A DNA stretch of 64,000 nt, taken from NCBI RefSeq assembly GCF_900103195.1, contig NZ_FMWU01000005.1, positions 62,001-126,000 of the forward strand, written 5' to 3'. The DNA is from Methylobacterium sp. UNC378MF (lineage in GTDB: Bacteria > Pseudomonadota > Alphaproteobacteria > Rhizobiales > Beijerinckiaceae). Shown piece by piece: positions 52,783 to 62,584 of this stretch. Numbering within the stretch: the first letter of the stretch is position 1; each line of letters starts with the position of its first letter. The notes under the pieces were generated by a model. That model was not told the DNA's origin. It ran no database searches and was given only the letters and a program-made list of their open reading frames with translations. A program made the position numbers and the translations under genes.

Positions 52783-53505
52783 TCAGTGGCTGCCGCCGAG
52801 ATACGCCGCCCGCACGGCCGGATCGTTGCGCATCTGCTGCGCCGGCCCCTGGAAGCGGATCCGGCCGTTCTCCAGCACGTAGGCGTGGTCGGCGACGCCG
52901 AGCGCCGCCATCGCGAACTGCTCGACGAGCAGCATCGTCACCTGCTCGGCCTTGAGGAGGCGGATGATCCGGAACACCTCCTCCACGAGCTTGGGGGCGA
53001 GCCCCATCGAGGGCTCGTCGAGGAGGAGGATCTCGGGCCGCAGCATCAGGGCCCGGCCCATGGCGAGCATCTGCTGCTCGCCGCCCGACAGGGTGCCGGC
53101 GAGCTGCGTGCGCCGCTCCTTCAGGCGCGGGAACAGCTCGAAGGCCCGTGCGCGGTCGGCCGCGACGTCGCCCTTGGGTCGCGAGCCCGTCAGCCGGGGG
53201 AAGGCGCCGAGCGTCAGGTTGTCCTCGACCGAGAGCGTCGGGAACACGCGCCGTCCCTCCGGGGAATGCGCGAGGCCGAACCGGGCGACGTCATGGCTCT
53301 CGAGGCCGCCGATCTCACGGCCGTTCAGGCGGATCGAGCCGGAGCGCGGGCGGATCATGCCCGACAGGGCGCGCATCGTCGTGGTCTTGCCGGCGCCGTT
53401 GGAGCCGATCAGCGCCACGACCTGCCCCTTCGGGACCGCGAAATCGAGCCCGTGCAGCACCTCGACCTGGCCGTAGCCGGCCGACAGACCCGTGACCTCA
53501 AGCAT
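52783..53505 (-). CDS. livF: Branched-chain amino-acid-type ABC transporter, ATP-binding protein LivF
   Basis: 240 residues of a LivF-type ATPase: Walker A 'LIGSNGAGKTTTMRALSG', Q-loop region, signature 'LSGGEQQMLAMGRAL', Walker B 'ILLLDEPSMGLAP' and the H-loop near 'MLLVEQFAMAAL'. It powers uptake with the LivM-LivG protein. Start at 53505 (MLEVTGLSAGYG) overlaps the previous gene by eight bases. Last gene of the operon; the substrate class is hydrophobic amino acids or a related amide. Confidence 0.92.
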   Translation of the reverse strand: MLEVTGLSAGYGQVEVLHGLDFAVPKGQVVALIGSNGAGKTTTMRALSGMIRPRSGSIRLNGREIGGLESHDVARFGLAHSPEGRRVFPTLSVEDNLTLGAFPRLTGSRPKGDVAADRARAFELFPRLKERRTQLAGTLSGGEQQMLAMGRALMLRPEILLLDEPSMGLAPKLVEEVFRIIRLLKAEQVTMLLVEQFAMAALGVADHAYVLENGRIRFQGPAQQMRNDPAVRAAYLGGSH

Positions 53506-55546
53506 GGGCCATCTCCTCGTCGGCGACGGGACTGCCGAGATAGGCCTCGACCACCTTCGGATCCGCCTGCACCTCACGGGCGCTGCCCTCGGCGATCTTG
53601 TGGCCGAAATCGAGGACGCTGACGCGGTCGCACAGGCCCATCACCACGTCCATGTGGTGCTCGATCAGGATCACCGTGATCCCGGCATCCCGGATCTTGC
53701 GGATGATCGTCGTCAGCTCGGCGATATCGGGGGCGGTGAGACCCGCGGCCGGCTCGTCGAGGAGCAGCAGGACCGGGTCGAGGGCGAGCGCGCGCCCGAT
53801 CTCGAGGAGCCGCTGCTTGCCGTAGGGCAGGTTGCGGGCCTCCACCTGCGCCAGGGCGCCCAGGCCCACGAAATCGAGCATCGCCATGGCGCGGGCGCGC
53901 TGCTCGCGCTCCTCCCGGCGGCGGCGCGGCGTGCCGAGGATCGCGTCGAACAGCGTGCCGCGGAAGCTGTGGTGGAGCCCGACCAGCACGTTTTCCAGCG
54001 CCGTCATCTCGCGGAAGAGCTGCACGTTCTGGAAGGTGCGGGCGACGCCGGCGGCGGCGATCTCGGAGGGGGTGCGCCCGTCGAGGCGCTTCGTGCCCTG
54101 GCCGCGGGCCAGGGTCACGCTGCCCCCGGTCGGCCGGTAGATGCCGGTGAGCACGTTCATCATCGTGCTCTTGCCGGAGCCGTTCGGCCCGATCAGCCCG
54201 TGGATCGTCCCCGGCCGCACCGTGAGGTCGACGCCGGCGAGCGCCTTGAGGCCGCCGAACTGCATCAGGGCCTGATCGACGGTGAGCAGCGGGTCGGCGC
54301 CCTTGCCGCCGCTCTGGACGCTCAGCGCCGCGCCCTCGGCGTGCAGGCTCTTGCCCTCGGCGGTGTGGGCCGGGCGCAGGGCCGGGATCATCTCGCGGAC
54401 GAAGCCGACGATTCCGTCCGGCAGGTAGTACACCACGAACAGGATCATCAGGCCGAACACCGTCAGGCGGAAGTCGGTGACGGATTCGAGCAGCAGGGTC
54501 GCGGGGAAGAAAGCGAGGCACAGCCCGACCGGCACCAGCAGGGCGAACCGGTTCTCCTGGCGGCGCAGGAAGGCGAGGACGCCCACAACCAAAGCTGCGA
54601 GGGCGATGATTCCCGCCATGATCCGCACGAGCCCGATATCGGCGAGCACGTTCGGCATCATCACGATGATCGCCGAGCCGATGATCGGCCCCGCCCGCGA
54701 CTTGCGCCCGCCCATCGTGACGGCGAGCAGGAACAGCACCGTGAGTTCGAACCCGTAGGAGTTCGGCGCCACGTAGCGCTCCGACCACGCGAACAGCGCG
54801 CCCGCGAGGCCGGCCAAAGCCGCCGAGATCACGAAGGCGTAGACCTTGTAGCGGTAGACGCTGACGCCCATGCAGTCGCAGGCGATCGGCGAATCGCGCA
54901 GCGCCTCGAAGGCGCGGCCGTAGGGCGAGCGCACCACGCGGTTGACGACCAGGATCGTGGCCAGCAGCGCGAGACAGACGAGATAGTAGAATTCGAGCTT
55001 GCGCCCGGCCGCGCCCCAGGGGGCCTGGAGGCCGAGGAGCGAGAAGTCGAGGACCCGGGCCGGCGGCAAGGTGATGCCCAGGGGGCCGTTCGTCAGCGGC
55101 GTCAGCTCGTTGATGAAGATCTGCACGATGGTGCCGAAGGCGAGCGTCACCATGGCGAGATAGGGACCGGTGACGCGCAGCGCCGGCACGGCGAGCAGCA
55201 CGCCGAAGGCCGAGGTGACGCCGATTCCGGCCAGGATGCCCCACCACAGGCCGAGCTTGAAGTGGAGGAACAGCACCGCCGCCGAATAGGCGCCGACGCC
55301 GAACAGGCCGGCATGGCCGAGGCTCACCTGCCCGGTATAGCCGACCACGATGTCGAGCCCGAGGATCAGGATCGCGTAGATGGCGATCACCACCATCAGG
55401 TGGATGTAGTACGAGCTCGTGACCACGTGCGGGAAGGCGGCGAGGCACACCACCAGCAGCACGGCGCCGAGGACGCCGACGTGGCGCGACAGGCTCGGAG
55501 CGGCGGCCGGGGCGGGCGCTTGGGCGGGGGCGAGGGTCTGCGCCAT
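53498..55546 (-). CDS. Fused LivM permease - LivG ATPase
   Basis: 682 residues. Residues 1-330 form a LivM-type permease with about ten membrane helices ('GLDIVVGYTGQVSLGHAGLF' marks it). After a short linker, residues about 425-680 form a LivG-type ATPase: Walker A 'LIGPNGSGKSTMMNVLTG', Walker B 'LLLLDEPAAGLTAPD' and the H-loop 'VILIEHHMDVVMGLCD'; the usual ABC signature is modified ('NLPYGKQRLLEIGRALA'). Permease and ATPase are separate genes in the classic E. coli system; the fusion is seen in some alphaproteobacterial transporters. Between livH and livF in the operon. Confidence 0.9.
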   Translation of the reverse strand: MAQTLAPAQAPAPAAAPSLSRHVGVLGAVLLVVCLAAFPHVVTSSYYIHLMVVIAIYAILILGLDIVVGYTGQVSLGHAGLFGVGAYSAAVLFLHFKLGLWWGILAGIGVTSAFGVLLAVPALRVTGPYLAMVTLAFGTIVQIFINELTPLTNGPLGITLPPARVLDFSLLGLQAPWGAAGRKLEFYYLVCLALLATILVVNRVVRSPYGRAFEALRDSPIACDCMGVSVYRYKVYAFVISAALAGLAGALFAWSERYVAPNSYGFELTVLFLLAVTMGGRKSRAGPIIGSAIIVMMPNVLADIGLVRIMAGIIALAALVVGVLAFLRRQENRFALLVPVGLCLAFFPATLLLESVTDFRLTVFGLMILFVVYYLPDGIVGFVREMIPALRPAHTAEGKSLHAEGAALSVQSGGKGADPLLTVDQALMQFGGLKALAGVDLTVRPGTIHGLIGPNGSGKSTMMNVLTGIYRPTGGSVTLARGQGTKRLDGRTPSEIAAAGVARTFQNVQLFREMTALENVLVGLHHSFRGTLFDAILGTPRRRREEREQRARAMAMLDFVGLGALAQVEARNLPYGKQRLLEIGRALALDPVLLLLDEPAAGLTAPDIAELTTIIRKIRDAGITVILIEHHMDVVMGLCDRVSVLDFGHKIAEGSAREVQADPKVVEAYLGSPVADEEMAHA

Positions 55547-55584
55547 GGCTCAGGCTGCCGTGAAGGATGCGCGGGAGGTCAAGC

Positions 55585-56457
55585 TCAGACCTTCTTGATG
55601 ACCGCCTTGCCGAACAGGCCGACGGGGCGGATGGAGAGGACGACGAGGAGCAGGATCAGGCCCGGCACATCCTTGTAGCCGGTCGAGATGTAGAAGCCGG
55701 TCAGCGTCTCCGCGACGCCCAGGATCAGGCCGCCGACGATGACGCCGAGGCCGGATTCGAGGCCGCCGATGATCGCCACCGCGAAGGCCTTCAGGGCCAG
55801 CACGGAGCCCATCGTGGCGCCGGTCAGGGTGACGGGCGCCACCAGCACGCCCGCGAAGGCCGCCGTCATCGCGCTGATCGAGTAGGACAGGGTGATCACC
55901 TTCTGGGTGTTGATGCCCATCAGGCCGGCGGCGTCGATGTCGTTGGAGGTGGCGACGACCGCCTTCCCCCAGATCGACTTGCGATTGAAGATTTCGACCG
56001 CGAGCATCATCAGCAGTGCGCCCGCGACGATCAGCAGCTCCATCGGCAGGATGCGCACGCCGCCGACCTGCAGGGCGGTCTCGGGGAGCGGCGAGGGGAA
56101 TTTCAGGTCGTCGCGGCCCCAGACGTTCTCGGCGACGTTCTTGAAGATGATGCCGAGTGCGATCGTCGCCATGATCCACCCGTACTCGGACTTGATCTTC
56201 ACGGCCGGGCGCACGCCGAGGCGCTCGACCACCGCCCCGAGGGCGAAGCCGAAGACCAGGACCAGGGGGATCATCAGCCAATAGCCGATGAACGGCACCA
56301 GGGTCAGGCCGAACAGTGCCCCGAGCGCCAGCGCCTCGCCCTGGCCGAAATTCAGCGTCTTCGAGGTCGCGAAGGTGAGCTGATAGCCGAAGGCGATGGC
56401 GGCGTAGATCATGCCGACCGCGACGCCTGAAGCGATGAGCTGAAGCAGGATGGCCAT
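55585..56457 (-). CDS. livH: ABC transporter permease LivH
   Basis: 290 residues with about eight membrane helices; 'GMIYAAIAFGYQLTFATSKT' and 'NFGQGEALALGALFG' near the N-terminus and 'GGLESGLGVIVGGLILGVAE' near the C-terminus are typical of LivH. It forms the translocation channel together with LivM. The start at 56457 (MAILLQLIASG) is preferred over the longer frame. Hairpin upstream, between it and the binding-protein gene. Confidence 0.9.
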   Translation of the reverse strand: MAILLQLIASGVAVGMIYAAIAFGYQLTFATSKTLNFGQGEALALGALFGLTLVPFIGYWLMIPLVLVFGFALGAVVERLGVRPAVKIKSEYGWIMATIALGIIFKNVAENVWGRDDLKFPSPLPETALQVGGVRILPMELLIVAGALLMMLAVEIFNRKSIWGKAVVATSNDIDAAGLMGINTQKVITLSYSISAMTAAFAGVLVAPVTLTGATMGSVLALKAFAVAIIGGLESGLGVIVGGLILGVAETLTGFYISTGYKDVPGLILLLVVLSIRPVGLFGKAVIKKV

Positions 56458-56484
56458 GGGTCTACTGTCACCGGAGGGGCGGCC

Positions 56485-56510
56485 GATCCCGCAGCGGACG
56501 CCGCGGGATC
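56485..56510 (-). terminator. Intercistronic hairpin between livK and livH
   Basis: GATCCCGC (56485-56492) and GCGGGATC (56503-56510) form an eight-base stem with a ten-base loop, about 55 bases after the livK stop. Such stems usually protect or partly terminate the abundant binding-protein message. Confidence 0.5.
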
Positions 56511-56566
56511 GCTGGGCAGCTCGCGGACGGCCGCGCCGAGGCAAGCCCGCGCGGTCGTGAGGGACC

Positions 56567-57778
56567 TCAGTTCGAGGACTTCTCCTTGACGCGGACGACG
56601 CCCGCGTTCTTGGCGTCTTCGTCCTTGGCGTAGACGATCTTGCCGTCCTGCACCTTCCCGAACACGACCATGTTGCGCGAGATCGCGTTGTGGTCCTTGG
56701 CGGTGAAGGGCTTGTCGTAGGTGGTGACCACACCTTCGACCTTCTCGTTCAGGCTCTCGAGCGCCGTGCGGATCTTCACGCCGTCGGTGCTGCCGGCCTG
56801 CTTGATCGCCGCGGCGAGGAGGTAGATCGAGTCGTAGCCCTGGGCGCCGGCCACGGGGGTCGGGATCTTCGTGACGCCGTAGGTCTTGTAGTAGTTCTCC
56901 AGGAATGCCTTGCGCTTCGGCAGGGTCTGATCCTCGATGAAGGTCTGCGGCATGATCACGCCGTTGCCGTTCGCGCCGGCGATATCGATGAAGCTCTGCA
57001 TCGAGGAGGGCCAGCTGGTGATCATCGGGACCTTCCAGCCGAGCTTGGCCATGCCGTTGGTGATCTGGGCCAGCTCCGGACCGATCCCGTAGGCGAGGAT
57101 CACCTCGGCGCCGGCCTGCTGCGCCTTGAGCAGCTGGGCCGTCATGTCGACGTCCTTGATGTTGAACTTCTCGACCGCGACGGGCTTCACGTTCTTCGTG
57201 GCGAGGTACTTCTCGATATCCTCGCGTCCGAGCTGGCCGTAATTGGTCGAGTCGGCGAGGATGGCGATTTTCTTGTGGCCCTGGGCCAGGGCCTCGTCGA
57301 CCATCAGGCCGGCCTGGAGCACGTCGTAGGCGGAGTTCCGGAAGACGTAGTTCGCCTCGTAATCCGGCTCCTTGAACTGGTTGGTGATGATCGTCCCGGT
57401 GGCGACGTTGTTGAAGACCGGGATTTCGGCCTCCTGGTAGAAGCGCTGGGCCGCGAGCGCGACGCCGGTATTGATGAACCCGACGGTGGCGACCACCTTT
57501 TCCTTGTTGATGAGTTCCTGCGCGACCTGCGCGCCGACTTCGTTCTTGGCCTCGTCGTCGCGTTCCACGAGCTGGATCGGGCGGCCGAGCACGCCGCCGG
57601 CCTTGTTGATCTCGGCGGCGGCGAGCTTGGCGCCGTCGCGCATCGAGACGCCCATCGAAGACGAGCCGCCGGTATAGGGGCCGGTCAGCCCGATCTTGAT
57701 CGGGTCCGCAGCCCTTGCGGAGGTCGATAATAGCGTGAACAACAGCACCGCGGCTGCCGCGCGACCTGCGAAGACCAT
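56567..57778 (-). CDS. livK: ABC transporter substrate-binding protein LivK-type
   Basis: 403 residues. A signal peptide ('AAAAVLLFTLLSTSARAADP') precedes a type I periplasmic-binding fold: 'IKIGLTGPYTGGSSSMGVSM', 'AEINKAGGVLGRPIQLVERD', 'KVVATVGFINTGVALA'. It captures the ligand for LivHMGF; branched-chain amino acids or related compounds are likely, but the exact ligand is unknown. The GGAGAGGAAACG ribosome site directly before 57778 fixes the start. First gene of the operon. Confidence 0.9.
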   Translation of the reverse strand: MVFAGRAAAAVLLFTLLSTSARAADPIKIGLTGPYTGGSSSMGVSMRDGAKLAAAEINKAGGVLGRPIQLVERDDEAKNEVGAQVAQELINKEKVVATVGFINTGVALAAQRFYQEAEIPVFNNVATGTIITNQFKEPDYEANYVFRNSAYDVLQAGLMVDEALAQGHKKIAILADSTNYGQLGREDIEKYLATKNVKPVAVEKFNIKDVDMTAQLLKAQQAGAEVILAYGIGPELAQITNGMAKLGWKVPMITSWPSSMQSFIDIAGANGNGVIMPQTFIEDQTLPKRKAFLENYYKTYGVTKIPTPVAGAQGYDSIYLLAAAIKQAGSTDGVKIRTALESLNEKVEGVVTTYDKPFTAKDHNAISRNMVVFGKVQDGKIVYAKDEDAKNAGVVRVKEKSSN

Positions 57779-58258
57779 CGTTTCCTCTCCAAGCTTCCGC
57801 TTGCGCGGCGTGCCCTTCACCGTGGCACTCTGACAGGCAGATCTCTTTGATCCAGGACGAGCCGTCAAGCTGTGGCTCTGATGAATCCCGGACGATCATT
57901 ACAGTTTGTGCGGATGTGGCCGCTGAAAAGCTGCAGACGAGGAAAATCCAGGCGCGCCACCCGACCGGGTGGATTAATCGTCGTGCGCGTGCGTAGCGCG
58001 CAGGTGCGCTCCGGGGCTCAGGCATGACTTGCGGCGGATGTGTCCTGGCCATGGGTCCTGCCGTGACGGGCCGGCCCGTCACGGCAGCGGGATCGGCAGG
58101 AGCGCGCGCCACCCTGCCGCACCTCCGGGGCCGCGCCGTTCGGCATGGTAACGGCTGCCGCTCTCGGACGCTCTCCGAAGGTGGCAGTCAGCCAACCGCC
58201 CGGATCCGGCTCGCGCGCCTGCGGTCTCGCTGTGCTGGCCGGACCGGGTCGTCGGTGT
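57779..58258. other. Intergenic region with long perfect palindrome
   Basis: About 480 bases between the liv operon promoter and the autotransporter end. No supported gene. It should hold the livK promoter on its left side; the palindrome on the right is annotated separately. Confidence 0.5.
58058..58087. terminator. 30-base perfect palindrome
   Basis: The 30 bases, whose left half is CTGCCGTGACGGGCC, read the same on both strands, so a very strong stem can form. It lies 170 bases downstream of the autotransporter stop. Probably the autotransporter terminator (no T-tract); an operator is the alternative. Confidence 0.5.
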
Positions 58259-61200
58259 TCACCACGCGGCCTGCAGGCCGGCGGAGACGAGCTGTGCGGT
58301 GGCGCCGGGGCGCAGGTCGCCGGTATAGCCCAGCGACAGCTGCACGCCGGGGGCGACCGGGCCGGTCAGGCTCACGCCCAGGACCGCTCCGTCCCGCCCC
58401 AGCCGGCTCGTCCGGGTCGAAAACCTCGCTCCAAACAGGCCCGAGCGCACCGTCGCGTCGGTGTCGGCCAGCTCGTGCGCCCAGTACGCCCGGCCCTCCA
58501 GACGCAGATCCGCAACCCCCGCCATGCGCGTCACGCGCCCGCCCACCAGACCGCGCGCCGCCTCCAGATCCGCAGCGGCAAAGCCCTGGCCGCCGAAGCC
58601 CTGGTTGACCAGCCCGCCCCGCTCGGACACCCGCCCCCGTACCAGGCGATCATAGCTGAACCCCACCTCCGGCACGAGCTCGACCGGCAGGCCCACCGCC
58701 AGCGCGTACCCGGCAAAGCCCGACACCCCGCCGTTCCAGCCGGACGACAGGCCGCTCGCCTGCGTCACCGCCGAGCCCAGCGCCACCGTCCGGTCGATCC
58801 GACCGTCCGCGTACGACACCCCCGCCGTGCCCCGCAGCACCACGGCGCCCAGGCGTGTCTGTGCGTACAGGTTGCCGCCGTAGCTGTCGGTGGCGAACCG
58901 CCCCAGGCCGGCGCCCCGCGACGTGCCGCCCGCGCGCAGGTAGCTGAACGCCCCACCCGCCTGCGTGTCCGCCCCAACCTGCCGGTCGACGCCCAGGAGC
59001 AGCCCGCCGGCGTCGAACCCTGCGCCCGACGCCGCCGCGTCGCCGGTCCGCGCGCCGAACCCGTACAGCGCCTCGGCCCAGACCCGGCCCTCGCCCACCG
59101 CCAGGGGCCGCTCCGCCGCCCCGGCGCCGCCATGCAGCTGCAGCGCCGTGCGGTTCGGGCCCAGGCCCGGATCGCCCGCGCTGAATGCCGCCGCGCCCCC
59201 GCCCAGCCCGCGCTGGTGCCGGTCGATCGTGTCGGCCAGCAGCCGGCGCGCGGCGAGATCGGCCATGAGCGCGTCGCCGTAACTCTGGCCTGACAGGCTC
59301 GCCAGGCCGGCCGGCAGGGCCGCCGGGCTGGCCGCGTAGAGCGGGTCGAACACCCGCGCCCGTGCCGCGTCCGGTCGGGTGCCGGCTTCCGGGCGCGCCA
59401 GGTCGAGGGCGGCGCCCACCGCCCGGGCATTGCCGGTCTGCGCCAGGCCCAGGCCGGCGAGGCTGCCGTAGACGGAAGGCGTGACCACGAGGTCGAGGCC
59501 GTTGGCGGCGTAGATCGCGTCGAAGCGCGTGCCGGCCGGCAGGCCCGATCCCGGCTGGGCCAGCCCGGTGAAGGAGCCCGACAGCCCGCCTTGAGCGGCG
59601 AGCACGCCGAAGCGCTGGCCGAGCGCCGGGGTGAAGCTGTTGGTGGCGTTCCCGGTGATGCCGCGCAGGACCGGCACCAGGGTGCCGCTGGCCGCGACCG
59701 TGCCGGTGGGCCCGAGCGCCAGGAGCCGGGCGTAGCTGCCCGCGCCGGTGCCGGTGGCCGCTCCGTCGAGGTCGAGGCCGAGGCTGCCGCCGGGGGTGAA
59801 CGCCACCGGGCCGAGGACCGTGAGGGTGCCGGGGGAGTTGCCCGGCCGCAGTGCGCCGGCGACCGTGACCGGGGCCGCGATGGTGCCGATGCCGCGCAGC
59901 GTGCCGGCGGGCGCGACCGTGACGGGGGAGGTCCAGACGCCGTTGAGCGCGAGCGCGCCGGCCTGGATCGTGGTCGGGCCGGAGAAGCGGCCGAGTCCGG
60001 TGAGGGACAGCGTTCCGGTGCCGGCCTTGGTCAGGCTGGTCAGGCTGGCGGTCTCCAGGATGGCGCCGGCGTAAGCCGAGGAGGCCGCACCCGTGACCGT
60101 GAGGCTGCCGTTGCCCAGGACGGCGGTGGCGGTGCCCGACAGGCTCGGGACCGCGAGGGCGCCGCCGCCGAGGTCGAGGGCGCCCGTATTGGTCAGGCTG
60201 GTGAGGCCGGTGAGCGGACCGGTGATCTGGAGGAGGCCCTGGTTGATCAGCGCGCCGTTGAGCTGGCCGGAGAGCTGGGCGAGGCCGGTGTTGGTCAGGT
60301 TGGTGGTGAGGCTTCCGTCGCTCGTGATGAGGCCGGCATTGCTGAGGCCCGCGGGCGCGGTGAGGCTGGCGGTGGGGGCGAGGATGACGGTGCCGGCATT
60401 GCTGAGCGGTCCGACGAGGCTGTAGCGGCCTCCGCCTATGACGGCCAGCGTGGCGCCAGCGGCGTTGGCGAGAGCGCCATCGCTGGCCACGGATCCGGAG
60501 ACCGCGAGCAGGCCGGCCTTATTGGCGATGGCGCCGTCGATGCGGCCGGCGCTGGCCAGCACGGTGCCGGCATTGGTCAGGCCGCCGCCGATTGTGCCGC
60601 TGGTGGCGAGGAGGCCGCTGTTGGCCACGCCACCCGCGAGAGTGCCGGTATTGAGCGCTTGGCCGGCATTGGTCAGGCCGCCCGTGAGGGCGCCGGCGTT
60701 GCTCAAGGAGCCGCTGTTGGCTACGGCCCCGACGATCGTGCCGGCGTTGCTCAAGGTGCCGCTGTTGGTCGCGCCGCCGATGATCGTGCCGGTGTTGAGG
60801 GTCAGTCCGGCATTGGTCAGGCCGCCCGTGAGGGTACCGCTGTTGGCGAAGGTGCCGAGATTGGCGATGCTGCCGGAGACGAGACCGGCATTGAGGAAGC
60901 TCGCGCCCGCACCGACGAGGACCGGGGCGGTGAGGCTGCCGGTGGCGGTCAGGGCCAGGGTGCCGGCGCCGACGATGGCGCCGCCCGTGACGGTGTTGGC
61001 CGCCGACAGGATCGCGGTGCCGGGCCCCGTCTTGACGAGGGTGCCCGGCTGGCTGCCGTCGGCGATCGCGCCGGCGAAGGTGGCGGTGCCGAGGTCGATC
61101 TGCAGGGTGCCGGCGCCGGCGAGGGTGAAGGGGCGGGCGGTGGTGAAGCCGTCGGTGAGGACCTCAAGGGTGCCGCTGCCGAGGGTGAGGCCGGTGCCGG

Positions 61201-62584
61201 CGGCGCCAAGATTGGCGTCGCGGGAGACGGCCAGCGTGCCGCCGTAGACGGCGGTGCCGCCGGCATAGGTGTTGGTGCCGGCGAGTTCCAGCGTGCCCAG
61301 CCCGGTCTTGATCAGGCCCCCGGGCCCGGAAATGTCACCGCTCAAACTCGCGACATCCAGCGGGGTCAGGGCTGTCGTCCCCATCAGGAAGACGGGGAGG
61401 CCGGTCGTGAATTGAGAGGCCAGGCTCAGGTTGCCCTGCAGCGCGATCATCGGCCGGGCGATGAGATCCGCGCTTTCGGGGGCAATGCGCTGATAACCTG
61501 CGAACCCGCTATCGGCGTCATAAATCAGATTGAAGCCACGGAGGATGGTGATCGTCGTGTTGATGTAGGTTGCGCCGGTGTCGCCGGTCTTCTTACTCTC
61601 GGCAAAGACGTCGCCGACGGGGGCGAGCGGATTGTTCGTGTCGCCGACCCTGAAGCTGTAAAGGGCCACGGGCGGGCTCGTACGCCCCGGCATGTAGACG
61701 GTCACGAGCGTTCCCTTGGGGATGTTCTCGCCGTCTTTGATGCTGCTGCCATCCGGGAGCTTGATATAGGCCGTGTAGACGCCGGTGTCGGGCAGAACGG
61801 TCCCGGAACCGATGGCGCCCCCGGCCTGCAGATCACCCGGTGTCATCTGCCATTCGATGGCCGTCCCGGCATTCGGACCGGCGGTCAATCTCAGGAACGT
61901 CGTCCCCTGCGTATTGGCAGCCGTCAGGCCAAGCTCGATGCCTTTCTGGGTGACGATGTAGCCGCGTACAAGCTTGGAGGCGTCGCCCGTGGCGATCCAA
62001 TCGATATTGAGCAATGGATTGGCGTCGGGCGTTCCATTCGGAAAGCCGGACGCCTCGCGGCCGAAGCCGATACCGAACATCTGCGTGGTGATCGGACCGG
62101 TCACGGCAACCCCGTTCTTCGTTTCCGACGTCACCCGCAATATCGGGACACGCGTGGAGGCGACGAACTGTTGCTTGTCCGGGTCGTAGAGGTTGACGGT
62201 CATCTCATAGAGATCACCATATAAGTAGCGGTTGCTGCTGCTGTAATTGATCATTCCTGGTCCAATGGGACGTTGGCCAGGAGCGGGCTGCCACGCCGCC
62301 GAATCTTTGCCGATGGCGATGCCGGTGGACCCTGTATCGACCTGAAAGGGGCTCGACGTGTTGCTCGAGCCGAAGCTGATGCTCAGCGTCGCACCTGCGT
62401 TGGGTGAACCATCGGGTTTCGTCGCCGCGAAGACGATGGGGGAGGTGTAGGGGATGGTGATGCTGGTCGATTTGTCTGAATAGAGACTCCAGGCGACACC
62501 CTCGGCGCGGCCGGCCGTGGCCGGCATAGAGAGCGCCATCCCGGCAAAGAGCGCCGCGCGATAACGGTCAGCGAACGTCAACAC
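58259..62584 (-). CDS. Large autotransporter (type V secretion) with repeat passenger
   Basis: About 1441 residues. After a leader ('YRAALFAGMALSMPATAGRA') comes a unique region (about 30-400), then autotransporter beta-strand repeats ('GTLELAGTNTYAGGTAVYGG'). A long stretch of degenerate NAG/NSG units follows ('NSGTLSNAGTIVGAVANSGS', 'TNAGQALNTGTLAGGVANSG', about 600-830), then a C-terminal 12-strand barrel of about 280 residues ending in 'GLQAAW' with the typical terminal aromatic. The barrel inserts in the outer membrane and exports the beta-helical passenger, likely an adhesin. Start uncertain: the GTG at 62584 fits a leader, and an ATG lies 21 codons upstream. Confidence 0.85.
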   Translation of the reverse strand: MLTFADRYRAALFAGMALSMPATAGRAEGVAWSLYSDKSTSITIPYTSPIVFAATKPDGSPNAGATLSISFGSSNTSSPFQVDTGSTGIAIGKDSAAWQPAPGQRPIGPGMINYSSSNRYLYGDLYEMTVNLYDPDKQQFVASTRVPILRVTSETKNGVAVTGPITTQMFGIGFGREASGFPNGTPDANPLLNIDWIATGDASKLVRGYIVTQKGIELGLTAANTQGTTFLRLTAGPNAGTAIEWQMTPGDLQAGGAIGSGTVLPDTGVYTAYIKLPDGSSIKDGENIPKGTLVTVYMPGRTSPPVALYSFRVGDTNNPLAPVGDVFAESKKTGDTGATYINTTITILRGFNLIYDADSGFAGYQRIAPESADLIARPMIALQGNLSLASQFTTGLPVFLMGTTALTPLDVASLSGDISGPGGLIKTGLGTLELAGTNTYAGGTAVYGGTLAVSRDANLGAAGTGLTLGSGTLEVLTDGFTTARPFTLAGAGTLQIDLGTATFAGAIADGSQPGTLVKTGPGTAILSAANTVTGGAIVGAGTLALTATGSLTAPVLVGAGASFLNAGLVSGSIANLGTFANSGTLTGGLTNAGLTLNTGTIIGGATNSGTLSNAGTIVGAVANSGSLSNAGALTGGLTNAGQALNTGTLAGGVANSGLLATSGTIGGGLTNAGTVLASAGRIDGAIANKAGLLAVSGSVASDGALANAAGATLAVIGGGRYSLVGPLSNAGTVILAPTASLTAPAGLSNAGLITSDGSLTTNLTNTGLAQLSGQLNGALINQGLLQITGPLTGLTSLTNTGALDLGGGALAVPSLSGTATAVLGNGSLTVTGAASSAYAGAILETASLTSLTKAGTGTLSLTGLGRFSGPTTIQAGALALNGVWTSPVTVAPAGTLRGIGTIAAPVTVAGALRPGNSPGTLTVLGPVAFTPGGSLGLDLDGAATGTGAGSYARLLALGPTGTVAASGTLVPVLRGITGNATNSFTPALGQRFGVLAAQGGLSGSFTGLAQPGSGLPAGTRFDAIYAANGLDLVVTPSVYGSLAGLGLAQTGNARAVGAALDLARPEAGTRPDAARARVFDPLYAASPAALPAGLASLSGQSYGDALMADLAARRLLADTIDRHQRGLGGGAAAFSAGDPGLGPNRTALQLHGGAGAAERPLAVGEGRVWAEALYGFGARTGDAAASGAGFDAGGLLLGVDRQVGADTQAGGAFSYLRAGGTSRGAGLGRFATDSYGGNLYAQTRLGAVVLRGTAGVSYADGRIDRTVALGSAVTQASGLSSGWNGGVSGFAGYALAVGLPVELVPEVGFSYDRLVRGRVSERGGLVNQGFGGQGFAAADLEAARGLVGGRVTRMAGVADLRLEGRAYWAHELADTDATVRSGLFGARFSTRTSRLGRDGAVLGVSLTGPVAPGVQLSLGYTGDLRPGATAQLVSAGLQAAW

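Noticed and set aside
59591..62224. 877-codon open frame antisense to the autotransporter
   Set aside because: Repeat-derived shadow frame; the minus-strand protein has leader, repeats and barrel.
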